64,000 nucleotides of DNA from Heliocidaris tuberculata (GCA_025618425.1 CM046838.1:21337211-21401210), one strand, 5' to 3'. Counted from the stretch's first letter, positions 1-11,332 are shown. Translations and numbers: made by a program. The notes: a model not told the origin generated them from the sequence alone.

Positions 1-409
1 AAAAGATTAATCACAATTTGAATGGATTAACTAAAAGTGTACCAAATAGCAAGAAAGGGATAAGCGTAGGAAAACAGTATGAATTTCAATTGCTTTCCTT
101 ATAGAAACTGTAAAAATCTATTCCTAATATAGCCATCTAAAGGAAAGAGTTTAGAAAAGAAGTGGTTTAATATTTTTGTTCCTTAAAAGTCTCCTAAAGT
201 TTCTCAGAAAGAGCAAATGCAGGTTTTATTATTATTGTTTTTTTTTAGAGCTTACTGTTCCTACTCTTTTTATGAACAACCCACCATAGCAGGTTTGTGC
301 ACATAAAAAAAAAGAACTTCAAGTGCTTTGCCAAAGTCTCAATTGTGGAACATAATGACAGACCTTTGTGCTTTATTTTCTGTCCTTTTCTCTAGTGTTC
401 TATTCCAGT
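1..409. other. AT-rich non-coding sequence
   Basis: No open frame, hairpin or tandem structure stands out. Homopolymer T and A runs near 240 and 305 are the only simple sequence. Probably intron or intergenic DNA. Confidence 0.5.
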
Positions 410-1505
410 GGCATGGTTAATTGTGACTTTGAGCTAGATTTGTGATGAAGGATACTCTTGTCTTTTGTATTGGCAATATAACACTGGGATGTTATTGTAA
501 TTTCTACAGCAATTCTAGAGCAAGGATACTTTATTTGGCCTTTGGACTGGTGTACTTCAATTCTATTTAACAAAAGGAATAAACAAAATGAATCCTCTCA
601 TTAAATGGAAATGAGAAAATAATTCTATTCGGACATGATTTTTTGTTGTTGCTCATTTAGTTGTAGAATAAAGGTAATTTTTTACAGAATGAGGATGTTG
701 ATCCATGGTGCTCCATATCATCACTGATTTTATGCATCGGCATACAAATTCTAGCAGGGATTAAACCAAAAATATTGCTGATTTTACGAACCGGCATACA
801 AATTCTAGCTGGGGTAAAACCAAAAATACTGCGTTTCTTTCTTTAATATCCAATGCTTATGAAAGAAAACATTCTACTCTCATCACCCGTTTGATTCTTC
901 GATGATTGAATGAAAGTAAGGTATTCAAATTAGCCTTTTAAACGGACAAAGTCTTTAAACACCATTATCTCAGAAACATGTTTTTTGCGCTGTGAGGCTT
1001 CCTATGCCAGTTTGTAAAATCAGCAATGATATGTCAGTGGACTGTCGCTACTCACCGAGGTTTAAACCTGGACAAAAGTCCTGGCAAGTGAGATCAAATT
1101 ATGGCTTCTGTCCATAGCATACATTGGGGATCCTTTATCGTTTTCTTTGGGTTAGCAGTAACAATGATGGTTCAAACGTGACTCCTAGAGTGATACTAGA
1201 GCGAGGATAATATTTTAGCATTTGGATAGGCTTTAACAGTGAGATCAAATCGTGACTTCTGTCCCTAGCGAGCTAGAAGAGAGGGGATACTTCTATCTCA
1301 TGAAGACTTTGATTTCGCAGTAACTATGAGACTAAATTGTGACTTGTAGATGTGACTTCTATACTCCGTTTCTAGAGCAAGGACACTATGTCTTATCATT
1401 TGGATTGACAACAATGATGATTCTCTATCGTGACTTCTAGACCGATTCTGGAGCAAGGATGCTTCATTTTAGCCTTTCAACGAGCAATGTCATTGAGATC
1501 AATCG
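410..1505. repeat. Highly diverged tandem repeat, unit roughly 90-110 bp
   Basis: A recurring block reads roughly CGTGACTTCTAGA, then TTCTAGAGCAAGGATAC, then TTTTAGCATTTGGAT. It appears near 424-560, 1175-1260, 1360-1430 and 1428-1490, with partial versions between. A separate duplication of about 58 bp (GCATACAAATTCTAGC core) lies at about 738-830. Copies have drifted a lot, so this is an old array or a decayed repeat-rich element. No coding potential is seen. Confidence 0.6.
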
Positions 1506-1793
1506 CCTCCACCTGCATTGGTAGTAAGAAGACATCATGGAAATGTCCTTCATGCCTGGATGCCGTATGAACATCACATATAGATTGTAGCTATTTTTAG
1601 AGGGACTAGCTCCCTGGGATGGATGTGCGGTTGCGTTCTCCTGTCCAATGGTCCCTGTAAATGTCACAGCACTGTTCATTGGTTGGTTGGTTTGGTGGGT
1701 GGTGGTTAGTTCGTTCACATGTGTAGGTTGTCGTTGATTTTTTTTTGTTCTTTCCTATGGGTCTGGGAATTGGCCATCCATGGATAAGTTGGG
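1506..1793. other. Non-coding sequence
   Basis: No gene, hairpin or repeat recognised. A GGTTGG-rich stretch near 1680-1705 is the only compositional feature. Confidence 0.4.
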
Positions 1794-1960
1794 AGAGAAA
1801 AGAGATTATGAAAGAGAGTGAGAGAGGGACCTAGAGAGGGAGTGAGGGAGGGAGAGATATAAAAAAAAGTTATTTAAAAAGTAGCAAGATCAGGGAGGTG
1901 GAAGAAGGAAAGAGATGTGATAAGATGAAACAGGGGGAGAGAGAGAGAGAGAGAGAGAAT
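1794..1960. repeat. GA-rich purine tract with (GA)n microsatellite
   Basis: Imperfect GAGAGA and GAGGGA blocks end in an uninterrupted (GA)n run at about 1936-1958. Apparent open frames across it are low-complexity artefacts. Confidence 0.85.
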
Positions 1961-2007
1961 AAGAGACGATGATAGAAATAGACAGAGATGGAGAGAGGCA
2001 GACAGAT

Positions 2008-2040
2008 CAAGGAGTTACGAGGCTGCCTCGTAACTCCTTG
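2008..2040. repeat. Perfect 15-bp stem hairpin
   Basis: CAAGGAGTTACGAGG is followed by the 3-base loop CTG and then its exact reverse complement CCTCGTAACTCCTTG. The stem is perfect. No T-run follows that would make it a pol III terminator. It may be the centre of an old foldback element or a replication artefact. Confidence 0.85.
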
Positions 2041-2759
2041 GAAAGGCAGATAAAAAGGCAAAAAAGATAGGAAGGAGGGAGAATGACGAAAAATGCATTC
2101 CAAAAATCATAAAGCCTTTACTCAATGTTGGCATGGTTTTATTGTGTGCATCTTTGCTCACAAGCTCATGAGAATTCACAAATAAATAAACAAAGAAAAT
2201 CAATTTTTCGAGGGTTGAGAGGTTTAGGAGCATCAAGAAGCAACTAATACACAAATTAGCTAGGAACATTACTTATCTAACATGTTTTTTTCTTTGATTC
2301 CCCAACACATCTGTGAGTCTGCACCGGAATGAAGGGGGGAAAATACATAACTATGAAGAAGTCAATAGAAGTAGGAATTTAAGAGAAAATCAATATTGCC
2401 ATTTCATTTTATTTGAACTTTTTTCTTCTAATATTGAGCAATTTGTAGCAGGTACAGAGAAAGGGAAACAATGTGACGATGATGCAGAAAAGAAAAAAAA
2501 AGTTGTTGCCCCTTTATTCTTCTCTTCATTAAACAATATGAATTGATCAAGAAGAGATGGAGGGGGAAGGAAAGAACGAGAAAGAGGAAAAGAGAGACAG
2601 GAAAAGAACGTCTAAATCAATCAAAGCTGGTACGTCAGGATTCTTCGATAATTTGTGGTCAGGTAATTATGGCTCGCCAGGATGAAGCGAGTGCGTTGTC
2701 CGTCTCCATGGTGAAATCAATGTCCTTTTCTCTTTTGTTAAATCTTTCTCCCTGGTGCC
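2041..2759. other. Non-coding sequence
   Basis: AT-rich sequence with a purine-rich patch near 2530-2620. The short open frames here lack any domain-like composition. No recognised element. Confidence 0.4.
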
Positions 2760-3125
2760 TCTATTGCACTTGAGACTTATGTTGTAAGTACCCCTTTCTT
2801 ACTGTAATCTTTGTGAAGTAAGTGCCCCTTTCTCCTTGCAATTTTACATCTCTCAATACAATTTTATGCTGTAGGTACCCCTTTTTATGTTTTAAATACC
2901 TTCCTTTATTACTTGTACCTCTTTCTGACTGAAGTCATGTGTTGTGAGCACCCCGAACTCAGTCAAATCTCATGTTGTCAGTAACTGATATTTTTGGCAC
3001 CCTTTTCTCCCTCAAATCGTATATTGCTAGTACCCTCTTTCTCACTGCAATCTTATGTTGGTAGTGTACCTTCATTCAAGTACTATGATGTACATCCCTT
3101 TTTCACTACAATCATATATAGTAAC
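2760..3125. repeat. Degenerate minisatellite, unit about 45-50 bp
   Basis: Six to eight imperfect copies of a block resembling CTTATGTTGTAAGTACCCC, then TTTCTCACTGCAAT, run head to tail. The conserved core is GTACCCCTTTCT. It is too diverged for a precise copy count. Confidence 0.65.
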
Positions 3126-3144
3126 TACCTCCAGATTAAAAGAG

Positions 3145-3508
3145 AAGGTTGAGTTCTGGGAAAGGGGAAAAATAATTTGTGAGCGTTCTCATTCATTTTA
3201 TGTCAGTTTAGAAGAACATCATATTAGAAATGTCCCGTGAAAAGGATTGCTCTTCAAATGCCCCCATGTTTAAAATACGACTAGAAATAACTGAAGTGTT
3301 CAGGCTGAACATGCATGCCTCACAATGTGTGGAGTACAGTGCATGTGATTTTTGGCAACTGTGGTTCAACTGCTTATCATTTTTGCGCTTTCCAAAACCT
3401 TACAGTATGCACCAATTCTCATGCAGACACGATGCAACCTTTCCCAATAGCTCTGAGACAGTTTCTTTCACAAAATAATCACATCAAATTTAACTTCATC
3501 TTTAAGCC
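3145..3508 (+). repeat. Interspersed repeat A, copy 1 (uninterrupted)
   Basis: This segment matches 45292-46215: shared blocks include CTGGGAAAGG, TTATGTCAGTTT, AGAACATCAT, GAAATGTCCC, TTGCTCTTCAAATGCC and TCTTTCCC-like sequence before GAGACAG. Copy 1 runs straight through the position where copy 2 carries the 579-bp foldback element at 45551-46129, so it approximates the empty site. It ends next to the MITE at 3528. No coding function is evident. Confidence 0.75.
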
Positions 3509-3527
3509 TGTGTATGGCGTTTGGTTA

Positions 3528-3943
3528 AGGCCACGGCACACCTTACGATCGGTCTGCGATCCAATTTCAGAAGAAAATGTAGTATCATTTGACAAATCAT
3601 TTAAAAACGAAAAATATTTTTGATTGAGGGTCTGAATAGTCATTCAGATGGTAAAATCGATAAGATGGCCTTTGCCGAGTTTTCTAGTCGGTGGAATGGC
3701 CAAATCGGCTCCGAGTCGTAGTGACGTCACAAAAATAGTACGACTGCCTACGATTTGAAACTAATTTTGTCCTTATTCCCTGTAAAAGGCTGACAGCTCA
3801 CCAAAACCCTATGTTTAGTATTCATATTACTTTTCAGAACCTGAGTAGGGTAGATTCGATTTGTTAATATGCCAATATTTAATGCCATAGCGATTTATTT
3901 CACAAATCGGATCGCAGACCAATTGTAAGGAGTGCGGTGGCCT
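3528..3943. mobile_element. PIF/Harbinger-like MITE, family H1 copy 1
   Basis: Terminal inverted repeats read AGGCCACGGCACACCTTACG on the left and, on the right, CGGTGGCCT preceded by GATCGCAGACCAATTGTAAG. The 416-bp body is flanked by TTA (3525-3527 and 3944-3946). A second copy in the opposite orientation sits at 7691-8112. TTA/TAA duplications are known for PIF/Harbinger elements, so the superfamily is an inference. There is no transposase, so it would move in trans. Confidence 0.8.
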
Positions 3944-3946
3944 TTA

Positions 3947-4454
3947 AATCGACAATTGTCTTGTAAGAGCATTTCAGAGTGGTAAAGGTAATCAAGGTCC
4001 TGTTTTATAAAACTTGTTACCAATAACAAGTTACAGTAATTGTATTTATCTTTTAAATCAAATTGTGAAATCACATTATTTGGCTCCTGTAGATTGCTAT
4101 TAAAATTGAAAAGGGACTTATGACTTTGTATAGTGAAAGTGAGTATTTTTTCTTTGCCTTTGCTGAACGTATATAAATCATGCATTGAAAAAAGTAATAG
4201 CATGGTTTCCCCAGGGTTCTCAGATAGATTAGACTGTCTATCATATCGCCAAGAGATGGCGCTATAGCTCAATTTTACTCTCCTGGGCTGCTGCAGTTAG
4301 GTAAAACTTTGTAGCGCCTTGCTTTATTCCAAATCTTGTCCACATACATTGCATTGTCTTTAGCTTCATCATGACTATTGATAAATACCATGGCTGCTTT
4401 CATGAGCAGTTGCTCCCTATGGTAGCAAAATGAATACTTATATGTACATGCATT
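3947..4454. other. Non-coding sequence between two transposons
   Basis: AT-rich unique-looking sequence. A 125-codon open frame on the - strand (3895-4272) overlaps the MITE end and has no recognisable domain. No other structure seen. Confidence 0.4.
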
Positions 4455-4462
4455 GTTATGAC

Positions 4463-4916
4463 CAGTGTTGGGTACCTCGAGATCGATCTTGATCTCGAGA
4501 CCAGTCTCGAGATCGGCATCATTAACCTCGATCTTGTTCTTGATCTCGAAGATTTTGGTCTTGATCTTGATCTTGATCTCGGAGCTTCTGTTCTCGGAAT
4601 TTTTGCTCGAGATTGCTTGAGATCAACATTGTTATTACGTAAATTATCATACGAAAAAGCTTTTAAAATCGTTCACCAATTGGCGAAAACACGACTCAGT
4701 GTTGGGTACCTCGAGATCGATCTTGATTTCGAGACCAGTCTTGAGATCGGCATCAGTAACCTCGATCTTGATCTTGATCTTGGAATATCTGATCTTGATC
4801 TCAGATGTTCTAATCTCGATCTTGAGCTGCGGATCTTGATCTTGATCTGGATCTCGGACTGTCTGATCTTGATCTTGATCTTGATCTCGGACCCTCTGGT
4901 CTTGGCCCCAACACTG
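4463..4916. mobile_element. hAT-type non-autonomous element with internal GATCTT minisatellite
   Basis: The element begins CAGTGTTGGG and ends CCCCAACACTG. It is bounded by perfect 8-bp duplications GTTATGAC at 4455-4462 and 4917-4924. Length 454 bp. An 8-bp target duplication with CA...TG ends is the hAT signature. The interior is mostly imperfect GATCTTGATCTCGA repeats. The left terminus recurs internally at about 4698 (CAGTGTTGGGTACCTCGAG), so the element contains two tandem copies of its own 5' end. The long open frames on both strands are repeat translations, not genes. Confidence 0.9.
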
Positions 4917-4924
4917 GTTATGAC

Positions 4925-5190
4925 CAATCTGTCCTCTGCACACAAGCTGTAGGCCCTACTGCTTTATGAAAAAAACTGTTGGTGATTATTGACTAAAATG
5001 TACAACCGAGATTTACACATTCTAGTTGTATTTAAATTGTACTCAGCCTTGTTTCCTCTACCTTTGTTCTTATTATTTTCTGTTTTACATCTGACATTAT
5101 TGCATCAGTATCTTCTTTCATATTTTCCACTTTCTGGAACTTTTCTCTCTTCCAAGACTTCATCCATAGCATGTTTAATTACTCCAAGCA
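4925..5190. other. Non-coding sequence
   Basis: T-rich sequence leading into a pyrimidine tract; no gene or element recognised. Confidence 0.4.
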
Positions 5191-5760
5191 CCCCCCCCCC
5201 CCCCTCCTTCCCTTCATTTGTATGATTATTGGTTCAACAGCATCATTCTTAGTTGTGCCCCTCTTTCCACCCAATTCTCATTCTCTCTCTCTATCTCTCT
5301 CTCTCTCTCACTCTGTCTTTCCTGTCCAGCTCTGCCTCCTTTCTAAAGTGTGTTAATATTTTTCTTACCACTTTCTCTTTTCCTCTCTCTCTCTTGTCCC
5401 CTATTTCTGTCCCCTACCTTCTTTAATTTCTGTGATAGTTATTGATGTTTCATTACCCCATGCTCATCCTCTAAACCATTTTCTAGTTGATCCTCTTTTT
5501 CTGCTCCTCCTCTCCCCCCCCCCCTCTTTCTCTTCCCATATCTCCCCCCCCCCCATATCCCTCTCTTTTGTCCTCTCTATAATCTCTATACATCACTGTA
5601 TTTCTCTTTCTCTTCTTGTTCTACTTGCAACTTGCTTCTCTAGCTCTCTATTTCTTCCCTCTTTTCTCTCTCTCTCTCTTTCTCTCTCTCTCTCCTTTCT
5701 CTCTCTTTCTCTTTCCTCTTCTTCATCTTTTTCTGGTTCTATTAGCACCTCTCTTCTCTG
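5191..5760. repeat. Pyrimidine-rich block: poly-C runs and (CT)n
   Basis: Poly-C runs near 5190-5205, 5513-5523 and 5546-5555 alternate with (CT)n runs near 5281-5326 and 5660-5725. The open frames across it are low-complexity Ser/Leu/Pro strings. Confidence 0.85.
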
Positions 5761-6071
5761 GCCCACTGTATTTACCATCCTCTGATCAGTAATATACACG
5801 TAGCTCATCTTGAAATGTCACCTGTCTATTCTAGACAGACGGGTATGTCACAGCCGACTTGCCTGTCACTACGACTTCACGCCTAGCGCTAATTACCCAT
5901 AGATGAGCACACGCAGTCGCCTGTAATTAATTACCCACCCACTTAAGATTTACATTAAAGGTAAACATTGAAGCATCCTATGCAATCCATGCTTGGTCTT
6001 CAAAACCTTGTTTCACCCTACATGAATGATGATAATATGCAGTTCTTTTATAGCTCATATCACATTATGAC
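5761..6071. other. Non-coding sequence
   Basis: Contains short hairpins such as GTCTATTCTAGACAGAC near 5823 and a region of slightly higher GC at 5850-5930. No gene recognised. Confidence 0.4.
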
Positions 6072-6075
6072 TTAA

Positions 6076-6441
6076 AGTGTACCAATCACCTGAAAAAATA
6101 ATTTGTGTACAGCTAGAAAGTATAAAATCAACCTCAAAGAACTTTGTCTGGTATTCTATAGGACAACAGTTAATGAGTATAAAGGAAATAAAGGATAACA
6201 TGAAAATGCTTGCACGGAACCGAACTTAGAGTTGGGTTCCGCGCGAGCCTTTACCTTGACAAGCGCGTACGGGTGCGTCGAGTAGTCTACTCACGAGTCA
6301 CTTTTACACTTATAGAGAGTGTAATTAAAATTGCAATATCTCTTTATAGAATTAATATTTGAAGCCCATATTTTGAATATAGTATAGCGACATGCAACCT
6401 CTAACATACAGAGCAAAATTATTTTTGGTGATTGGTACTCT
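6076..6441. mobile_element. TTAA-target MITE
   Basis: Imperfect terminal inverted repeats of about 30 bp start AGTGTACCAATCACC on the left and end GGTGATTGGTACTCT on the right. Each end abuts TTAA (6072-6075 and 6442-6445). The body is 366 bp and non-coding, with a GC-rich patch at 6220-6300. TTAA targets are used by piggyBac and Kolobok elements; the ends alone do not decide which. Confidence 0.75.
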
Positions 6442-6445
6442 TTAA

Positions 6446-6845
6446 CATCCCTATGTGCTACCAAAGTGGTTTAGAAATTATTATCCTTGCTTTATCTCCT
6501 GCAGCTGTTGTCTCTGCAGTGCATTCCAAGGTATAGATCCTGCCAGGTATCCCGGGTCAAGAGAGTTAACTATATATAAAATGCCTTGTCAGGAGTTGTG
6601 CGCATGGGGCAGATATATCTAAACTCTCAGCCATCTGAACTATCAACCACTGTATCTCAGTGGTTCCAGGTTATAGCATTGTTATTTTGTCTGTCGTTAC
6701 AGTTCATATTCTTAATGAAATTAGATAACGAATATATCATACTCAGTATAGCAAATTACATAAAGGATATCATACCATTAAGGGGAGGATTCTGAAATGA
6801 GTTATATCATATCAATCTATGTACCCGCATATATGAATCCACTGA
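6446..6845. other. Non-coding sequence
   Basis: Unique-looking AT-rich DNA; the 69-codon open frame at 6586 is not convincing. No element seen. Confidence 0.4.
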
Positions 6846-7100
6846 TCACAATTGAAGGCTTTCTGTAACACCATGTGGGAGCCTCTGTGAAAAGGCTGTT
6901 GATATATTCTTTCATGAAAATAACCCACTCATGGGGCGTTAAGAGGAACTTTGGAAAAGTGAAAGGAAAGGAAAGAGATGATAATAGAATGAAATAATTC
7001 CTCTGAACGCCCCATAAGTGGGTTATTTTCATGAAAGAATATATCAACAGCCTTTTCACAGAGGCTCCCACATGGTGTTACCGAAAACCTTTAATTGTGA
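6846..7100. mobile_element. Foldback element with 103-bp arms
   Basis: The left arm (6846-6948) starts TCACAATTGAAGGC. The right arm (6998-7100) ends TTAATTGTGA and is the near-perfect reverse complement of the left. The shared core includes ACACCATGTGGGAGCCTC and GGGTTATTTTCATGAAAGAA. The 49-bp purine-rich spacer is unrelated. No clear target duplication could be fixed. A transcript would fold into a long hairpin. Confidence 0.85.
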
Positions 7101-7139
7101 ATACTCACTCACCATGGAAACCTACAGAGAACATCTAAT

Positions 7140-7280
7140 ACGCTGATATGGTTACATATTTTGTTATTTGAAATGTACATAAGTTGTTACTATCTTTTCT
7201 CTCTTGTTTTCTTGTTGAAAAAAATATTGATGTACACATGTCAATGATGTTCAATAAAGTCAATTCAATTTAATTCATGG
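7140..7280 (+). mobile_element. Possible LINE 3' tail remnant
   Basis: The segment ends with AATAAAG followed by TCAATTCAATTTAATTC, a layout typical of short 3' ends of CR1/L2-type LINEs. There is no coding sequence upstream, so this is only suggestive. Confidence 0.3.
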
Positions 7281-7687
7281 TACAAATATCATGTGTTAAA
7301 TCTTTATTTCCTTATTTTAAGTATGACTAAGAAAAATATAGTTGAAAACATTGGACCAAATTTTCCTAATGGTTTTTTTTTTTTGTATGTTATTTCATTT
7401 TGTGCAAGGTTTAGTCATTTTGATTGTTGTGGTGATTGAAAAACAAAAAGACACAATTCTTCCTATTATAAACCCCTCAAAAAAAAGTTCTGCAATTTAG
7501 GTTTGAGCGTTGATATCTATCTCTCTTGTTACTGTATCATCATACCTGAATTTAGTATCATTGAAACGCTTGTTTATTCCCCTTTACAATGATGCCCCAT
7601 TTGTACTGATTATGTAATATTGGAATACGTAGTATTCAGGTGTACTGCACATTCCATGATTAAATCATCAGTGAAAAGACCCCAGCC
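7281..7687. other. Non-coding sequence
   Basis: AT-rich sequence with T- and A-homopolymers near 7373 and 7480. Nothing else recognised. Confidence 0.4.
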
Positions 7688-7690
7688 TAA

Positions 7691-8112
7691 AGCCCACCGC
7701 ACACTATACGATCTACTATGATCCGATTTTGGAAATAAATCGCAATAGCATTAGATATAGCGGTTTTAAGCAATAAAATGTACCTGATTCAGGTTATGAA
7801 CGATAATAATATTGAATAATCATCATTGGAATTTGGTACGATGTCAGCCTTATATCCTGAATAAGGGCCAAATCAGTTTCAAATTGTAGACAATCGCAGC
7901 ACTGCTCTGACGTTACTATGATTTGGAGCCGATTTAGCCTTTCCTCTGCCTAGAAGGCTCGCAACAGGCCGTAATTTCGATTTTACTATCTATATGACTA
8001 TTCAGTACCTCAATCCAACATATTTTTCTTTTGTTTAACTGTTTATATATGATGCTATTATATTTTCTTCCGAAATCGGATCGCAGACCGATCGTATAAT
8101 ATGCGTTGGGCT
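7691..8112. mobile_element. PIF/Harbinger-like MITE, family H1 copy 2 (inverted relative to copy 1)
   Basis: The body starts AGCCCACCGCACACTATACG and ends CGTTGGGCT. It is flanked by TAA at 7688-7690 and 8113-8115. The reverse complement of its right half matches the left half of 3528-3943: GATCGGTCTGCGATCC, then GGAAGAAAAT, then CTGAATAGTCAT are shared in order. Length is 422 bp against 416 bp, so the two are full-length siblings. No coding capacity. Confidence 0.8.
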
Positions 8113-8115
8113 TAA

Positions 8116-8455
8116 GATATCTCGGGCTTTGTATTCAATGTGTTAAATCATGCTTCTTTTCAATGAGGCATGCCATTGATCACATTACTTAACATCCATT
8201 TAAATTAATATTAGAAAAGTGTTTATACATCAACAATGGATGGGCCCAGACGAAGTTGACAGGCTCCAGTGAGCCATGGAAATGAAACACCTCTAATAAA
8301 AACACCCTTATAGTGTTACTGAGAGAGAGAGATGAGGGGCGCAGGACAGGGCTTGGACTTGCCTTGCGTTTCATTCACTTGCAATCGTATCTCAGTTTGA
8401 GAGGAAATGATGCTGTAAACAATTTCTTTTCAGAACAAAAAACATACCCTTTTTG
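8116..8455. other. Non-coding sequence
   Basis: Unique-looking sequence with no gene; a short GA run lies near 8322. Confidence 0.4.
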
Positions 8456-8457
8456 TT

Positions 8458-10816
8458 CAGGGGTGTCGCTAAAAGCCGGTAACCGGTAAAACTTGCCGCC
8501 TTTACACTCATTTCTTACCGGCTGTAATTCCTATATATACTGATTAAAAAAATGTATTAATGCAAGCCCATTTATAGGCATTTTGCTTGAGCAAAAACTA
8601 GCCCTCCCCAAAAACATGGAGAGCTTATGATGATCGGAAATTCCCTCGATTTCGTTCATAACTTCTGCAACACATGCACAGCCCATCGATCTATCTTGAT
8701 AGTCGTCGACGAACGCGATTTCCGACGAAAATGAGTGTGTACGGGGCTATCGCTATCGCTCGCGATCGCTGAGGTGCGCGCGATCTATCCGAGTCTTGTT
8801 TTAAAAAAACAACAAAACAAAAATAAAAATCTAAAAATAAAAATTCCAGAGGAAAAAAAAAAAAAAAAAAAAAACATACTGCTAACGTGGGAAAATAATA
8901 ATACTTCAATTGGGTATGGGAATACTCCATAAAACTGTATTTATTAAAATGGCGAAATTGAAGTCCAAAACATGCATCAAGTTCGTCATAATACTTGACT
9001 CACCGTAGTAGGTCCCACATGTGTTAATTGGTGTAAGCAGAGCAATGAAAGTGTAGCGGTTTTCCGAGCTGAATCCTTTTTTTTTTTTAGGTTAATATTG
9101 ATTTTGAGTATTTTTATTTACGGTGAACAATGATACAAATTATTTATGTGGGGTTTATTTGCCTGAATTTCCCCTGTATTTAATGTAAAACAAACAAGCA
9201 TCAAGTTCGTCATAATACTGACTCACCGTAGTATAAGTCCCACATGTGTTAATTGGTGTTTGCAGAGCAATGAAAGTGTAGCGATTTTCTGAGCTGAATC
9301 CTGATTTTTTAGGTTAATACTGATTTTGAGAAGTGTTATTCAAAGTGAACAATGATACAAATTATTTATGTGGGGTTTATTTGCCTGAATTTCCCCTGTA
9401 TTTAATGTAAAACATCGTTATTTTTACGTTAGTGCAAGGCATTGTGTGAGTGTGACTGTGATGATCAAGCTGCTGTGACTCTATCTTGAGGGTTAGGGTA
9501 GAGAAACAAGTGTTGATGTACTTATGGTATATGATAACTGATTTATAATATATCGCTTTGAATGGCATAGCGTACAAATTTAGTCCTGATTATTTATTAT
9601 TTTTTATGATAAATGTAGATGTTTTTAAACAAACTGCACTGTAGGCTATTCCTATTTTTTATTGCATTTATCTAAGTTGATTTAGGCATTTTTGTTCTGA
9701 TATTCATCAAAACACCCCCCTCAAAAAACAAACAAGAACAACAAACAAAGAAACGAAAACACATGCTCAAACCCACACTCATACACTCTGTTAAAAGCAA
9801 TCACTGAGCCAACAGAGCCCTCTGAAAAAAAATCAAAATTAAAGGCCCTTGGCCTTTTTAAATCATTTTAATTTATTTTGATTTTATTTAAATATTCAAG
9901 TAATATTTTTTTTACTCCTAAAAACATTTCCCTGGAATAAAAAAAAGCTTGGGGGGGGGGGGTTAAAGTTTGTCTCCTTTGGTTGTTGGTTGTAACTTAG
10001 TATGTGTATTTCCTCCATGAATTTTGCTAATCAGACAAAAAGCTCCCCTTGTATGTCGAAGAAGAGCTTTTTGCAGTGCTCCCCTACCGCTCTCCTTAAA
10101 AGTTCTAGGAGAGCTTTTTATTGCTCCCCTCATAATTATAAAACTGAGTCCCTGTTTAAACCATACAAATTGTAGAAAATAATAATCTAGTCTTATTGTT
10201 GTAATCATTTGAAAGTGAATGACAGAACAGTGGAGGGTGGTGTGAGAGACAGAGTGGTGTACTGTGAAAAGTGTGAATTTCATAATACATGTAACATGAT
10301 TGAGATGCATATGGCAGTACATGTAGGTCCTCAAAATTATGACCATTTCATACAAAAATCATCATGCACGGATAAAAGTAGACCCTAGCTCTTCATGTCA
10401 AACCATGAAAAATCTTAACATTATGATTAGATACAAGAGTTTTTTTTTTTTTTTGGGGGGGGGGCACAATATAAAAAAAAAAGCTCAGAGAAGGAGTCTA
10501 GAGTAATGTATTTTTCATTTCTGCTGTCTACAGTTGTGATTGTTCATGAATATATATGTTTAATATACATACATGTATGGAAAGGTAGAAGAAAAGATTA
10601 ATTCAAATTTTGTTCATAGGTATGCACCAGATTGCATGATTTCAAGTTTAAAAATGCAAAAGCTCCCTACCGTGGGAGGGGGGATACCCCCCTCCCACAC
10701 CCTCCCCCCCTCGGTCGCTTCGCTCCCTCGCGCTTGGTCGCTCCGCTCCCTCGCAATGATGGTACCTCCTATAAAATAGAAGTTACCTCCTACAAGAAAA
10801 ATTAGCAACACCCCTG
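8458..10816. mobile_element. Probable hAT-type composite element, 2.36 kb, non-coding
   Basis: The left end CAGGGGTGTCGCTAA and right end TTAGCAACACCCCTG form a 15-bp inverted repeat with one mismatch. CCTTTTTG(TT) occurs beside both ends (8448-8457 and 10817-10826), but the duplication is offset by two bases. The body holds a GC-rich patch at 8690-8790, a 224-bp tandem duplication, poly-A/T tracts and a C/G-rich palindromic patch at 10660-10760 (GGGAGGGGGG against CCCCCCTCCC). No transposase frame was found. Confidence 0.55.
8974..9413 (+). repeat. Tandem duplication, 224-bp period, two copies
   Basis: GCATCAAGTTCGTCATAATAC begins at 8974 and again at 9198. Both copies proceed through GTCCCACATGTGTTAATTGG and TGCCTGAATTTCCCCTG to TTTAATGTAAAAC. 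Differences are mostly small indels in T-runs. No coding potential. Confidence 0.9.
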
Positions 10817-11321
10817 CCTTTTTGTTCAGTATCCGTAAGAAATCTTTTAAGATTTGGAGAATATCTTTATTTCTTTCCCAATCTGGAGCTGTCAAGCATT
10901 TTGTGTGTGTGGAAGTTTATGTTTTCTAAGAGGTTTACTTAAAAGGCTATTTCAGATCTTAGTTCCATGTACTGAGCCTTATTTTTTCTTCTTCTTCTTT
11001 AGCTGTTTACTGACCCAAATAATGTTCCTTGTTTAAAAACACCTAGAATTCTTTCTTCAACATGTGAATCACAAACTTCACAGTGAACATTTTGATTTTA
11101 CATAAGTTTAGAAAGTGTAATTATAGCCAACAGTATATAAGGAGCTTGAATTCAAGGTATCAGCCTGGATACCCAATGGCACCACTGGACGAGACTGGTT
11201 TGCTGCCATCTAGTGTTAGGATGATGTTGCCATCTAGTGTTAGGATGATGTTAGTAGAGGAATGCAAGAATTTGGGTGAAGATGCTTTGAGAAAAGCAGT
11301 TTGAGTTGCTGCTAGGCATAC
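10817..11321. other. Non-coding sequence with a 24-bp direct duplication
   Basis: GCCATCTAGTGTTAGGATGA plus GTT is repeated back to back at about 11206-11253. Otherwise this is AT-rich sequence up to the LINE target duplication at 11322. Confidence 0.5.
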
Positions 11322-11332
11322 GAACATTTCTT
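11322..11332. repeat. LINE target-site duplication (3' side)
   Basis: GAACATTTCTT here is repeated at 19227-19237. The two copies bracket the LINE exactly where a poly-A end (read on the - strand) and the truncated 5' end would be expected. Confidence 0.8.

Noticed and set aside
4458..4952. Long open frames on both strands (about 164 and 98 codons) rich in Asp/Leu/Ile
   Set aside because: They are translations of the GATCTT minisatellite inside a hAT element; any frame of this repeat stays open.
5432..5785. Ser/Leu/Pro-rich open frames in pyrimidine tracts here and near 20000, 31700 and 61600
   Set aside because: Low-complexity microsatellite translation with no start, splice or domain support.
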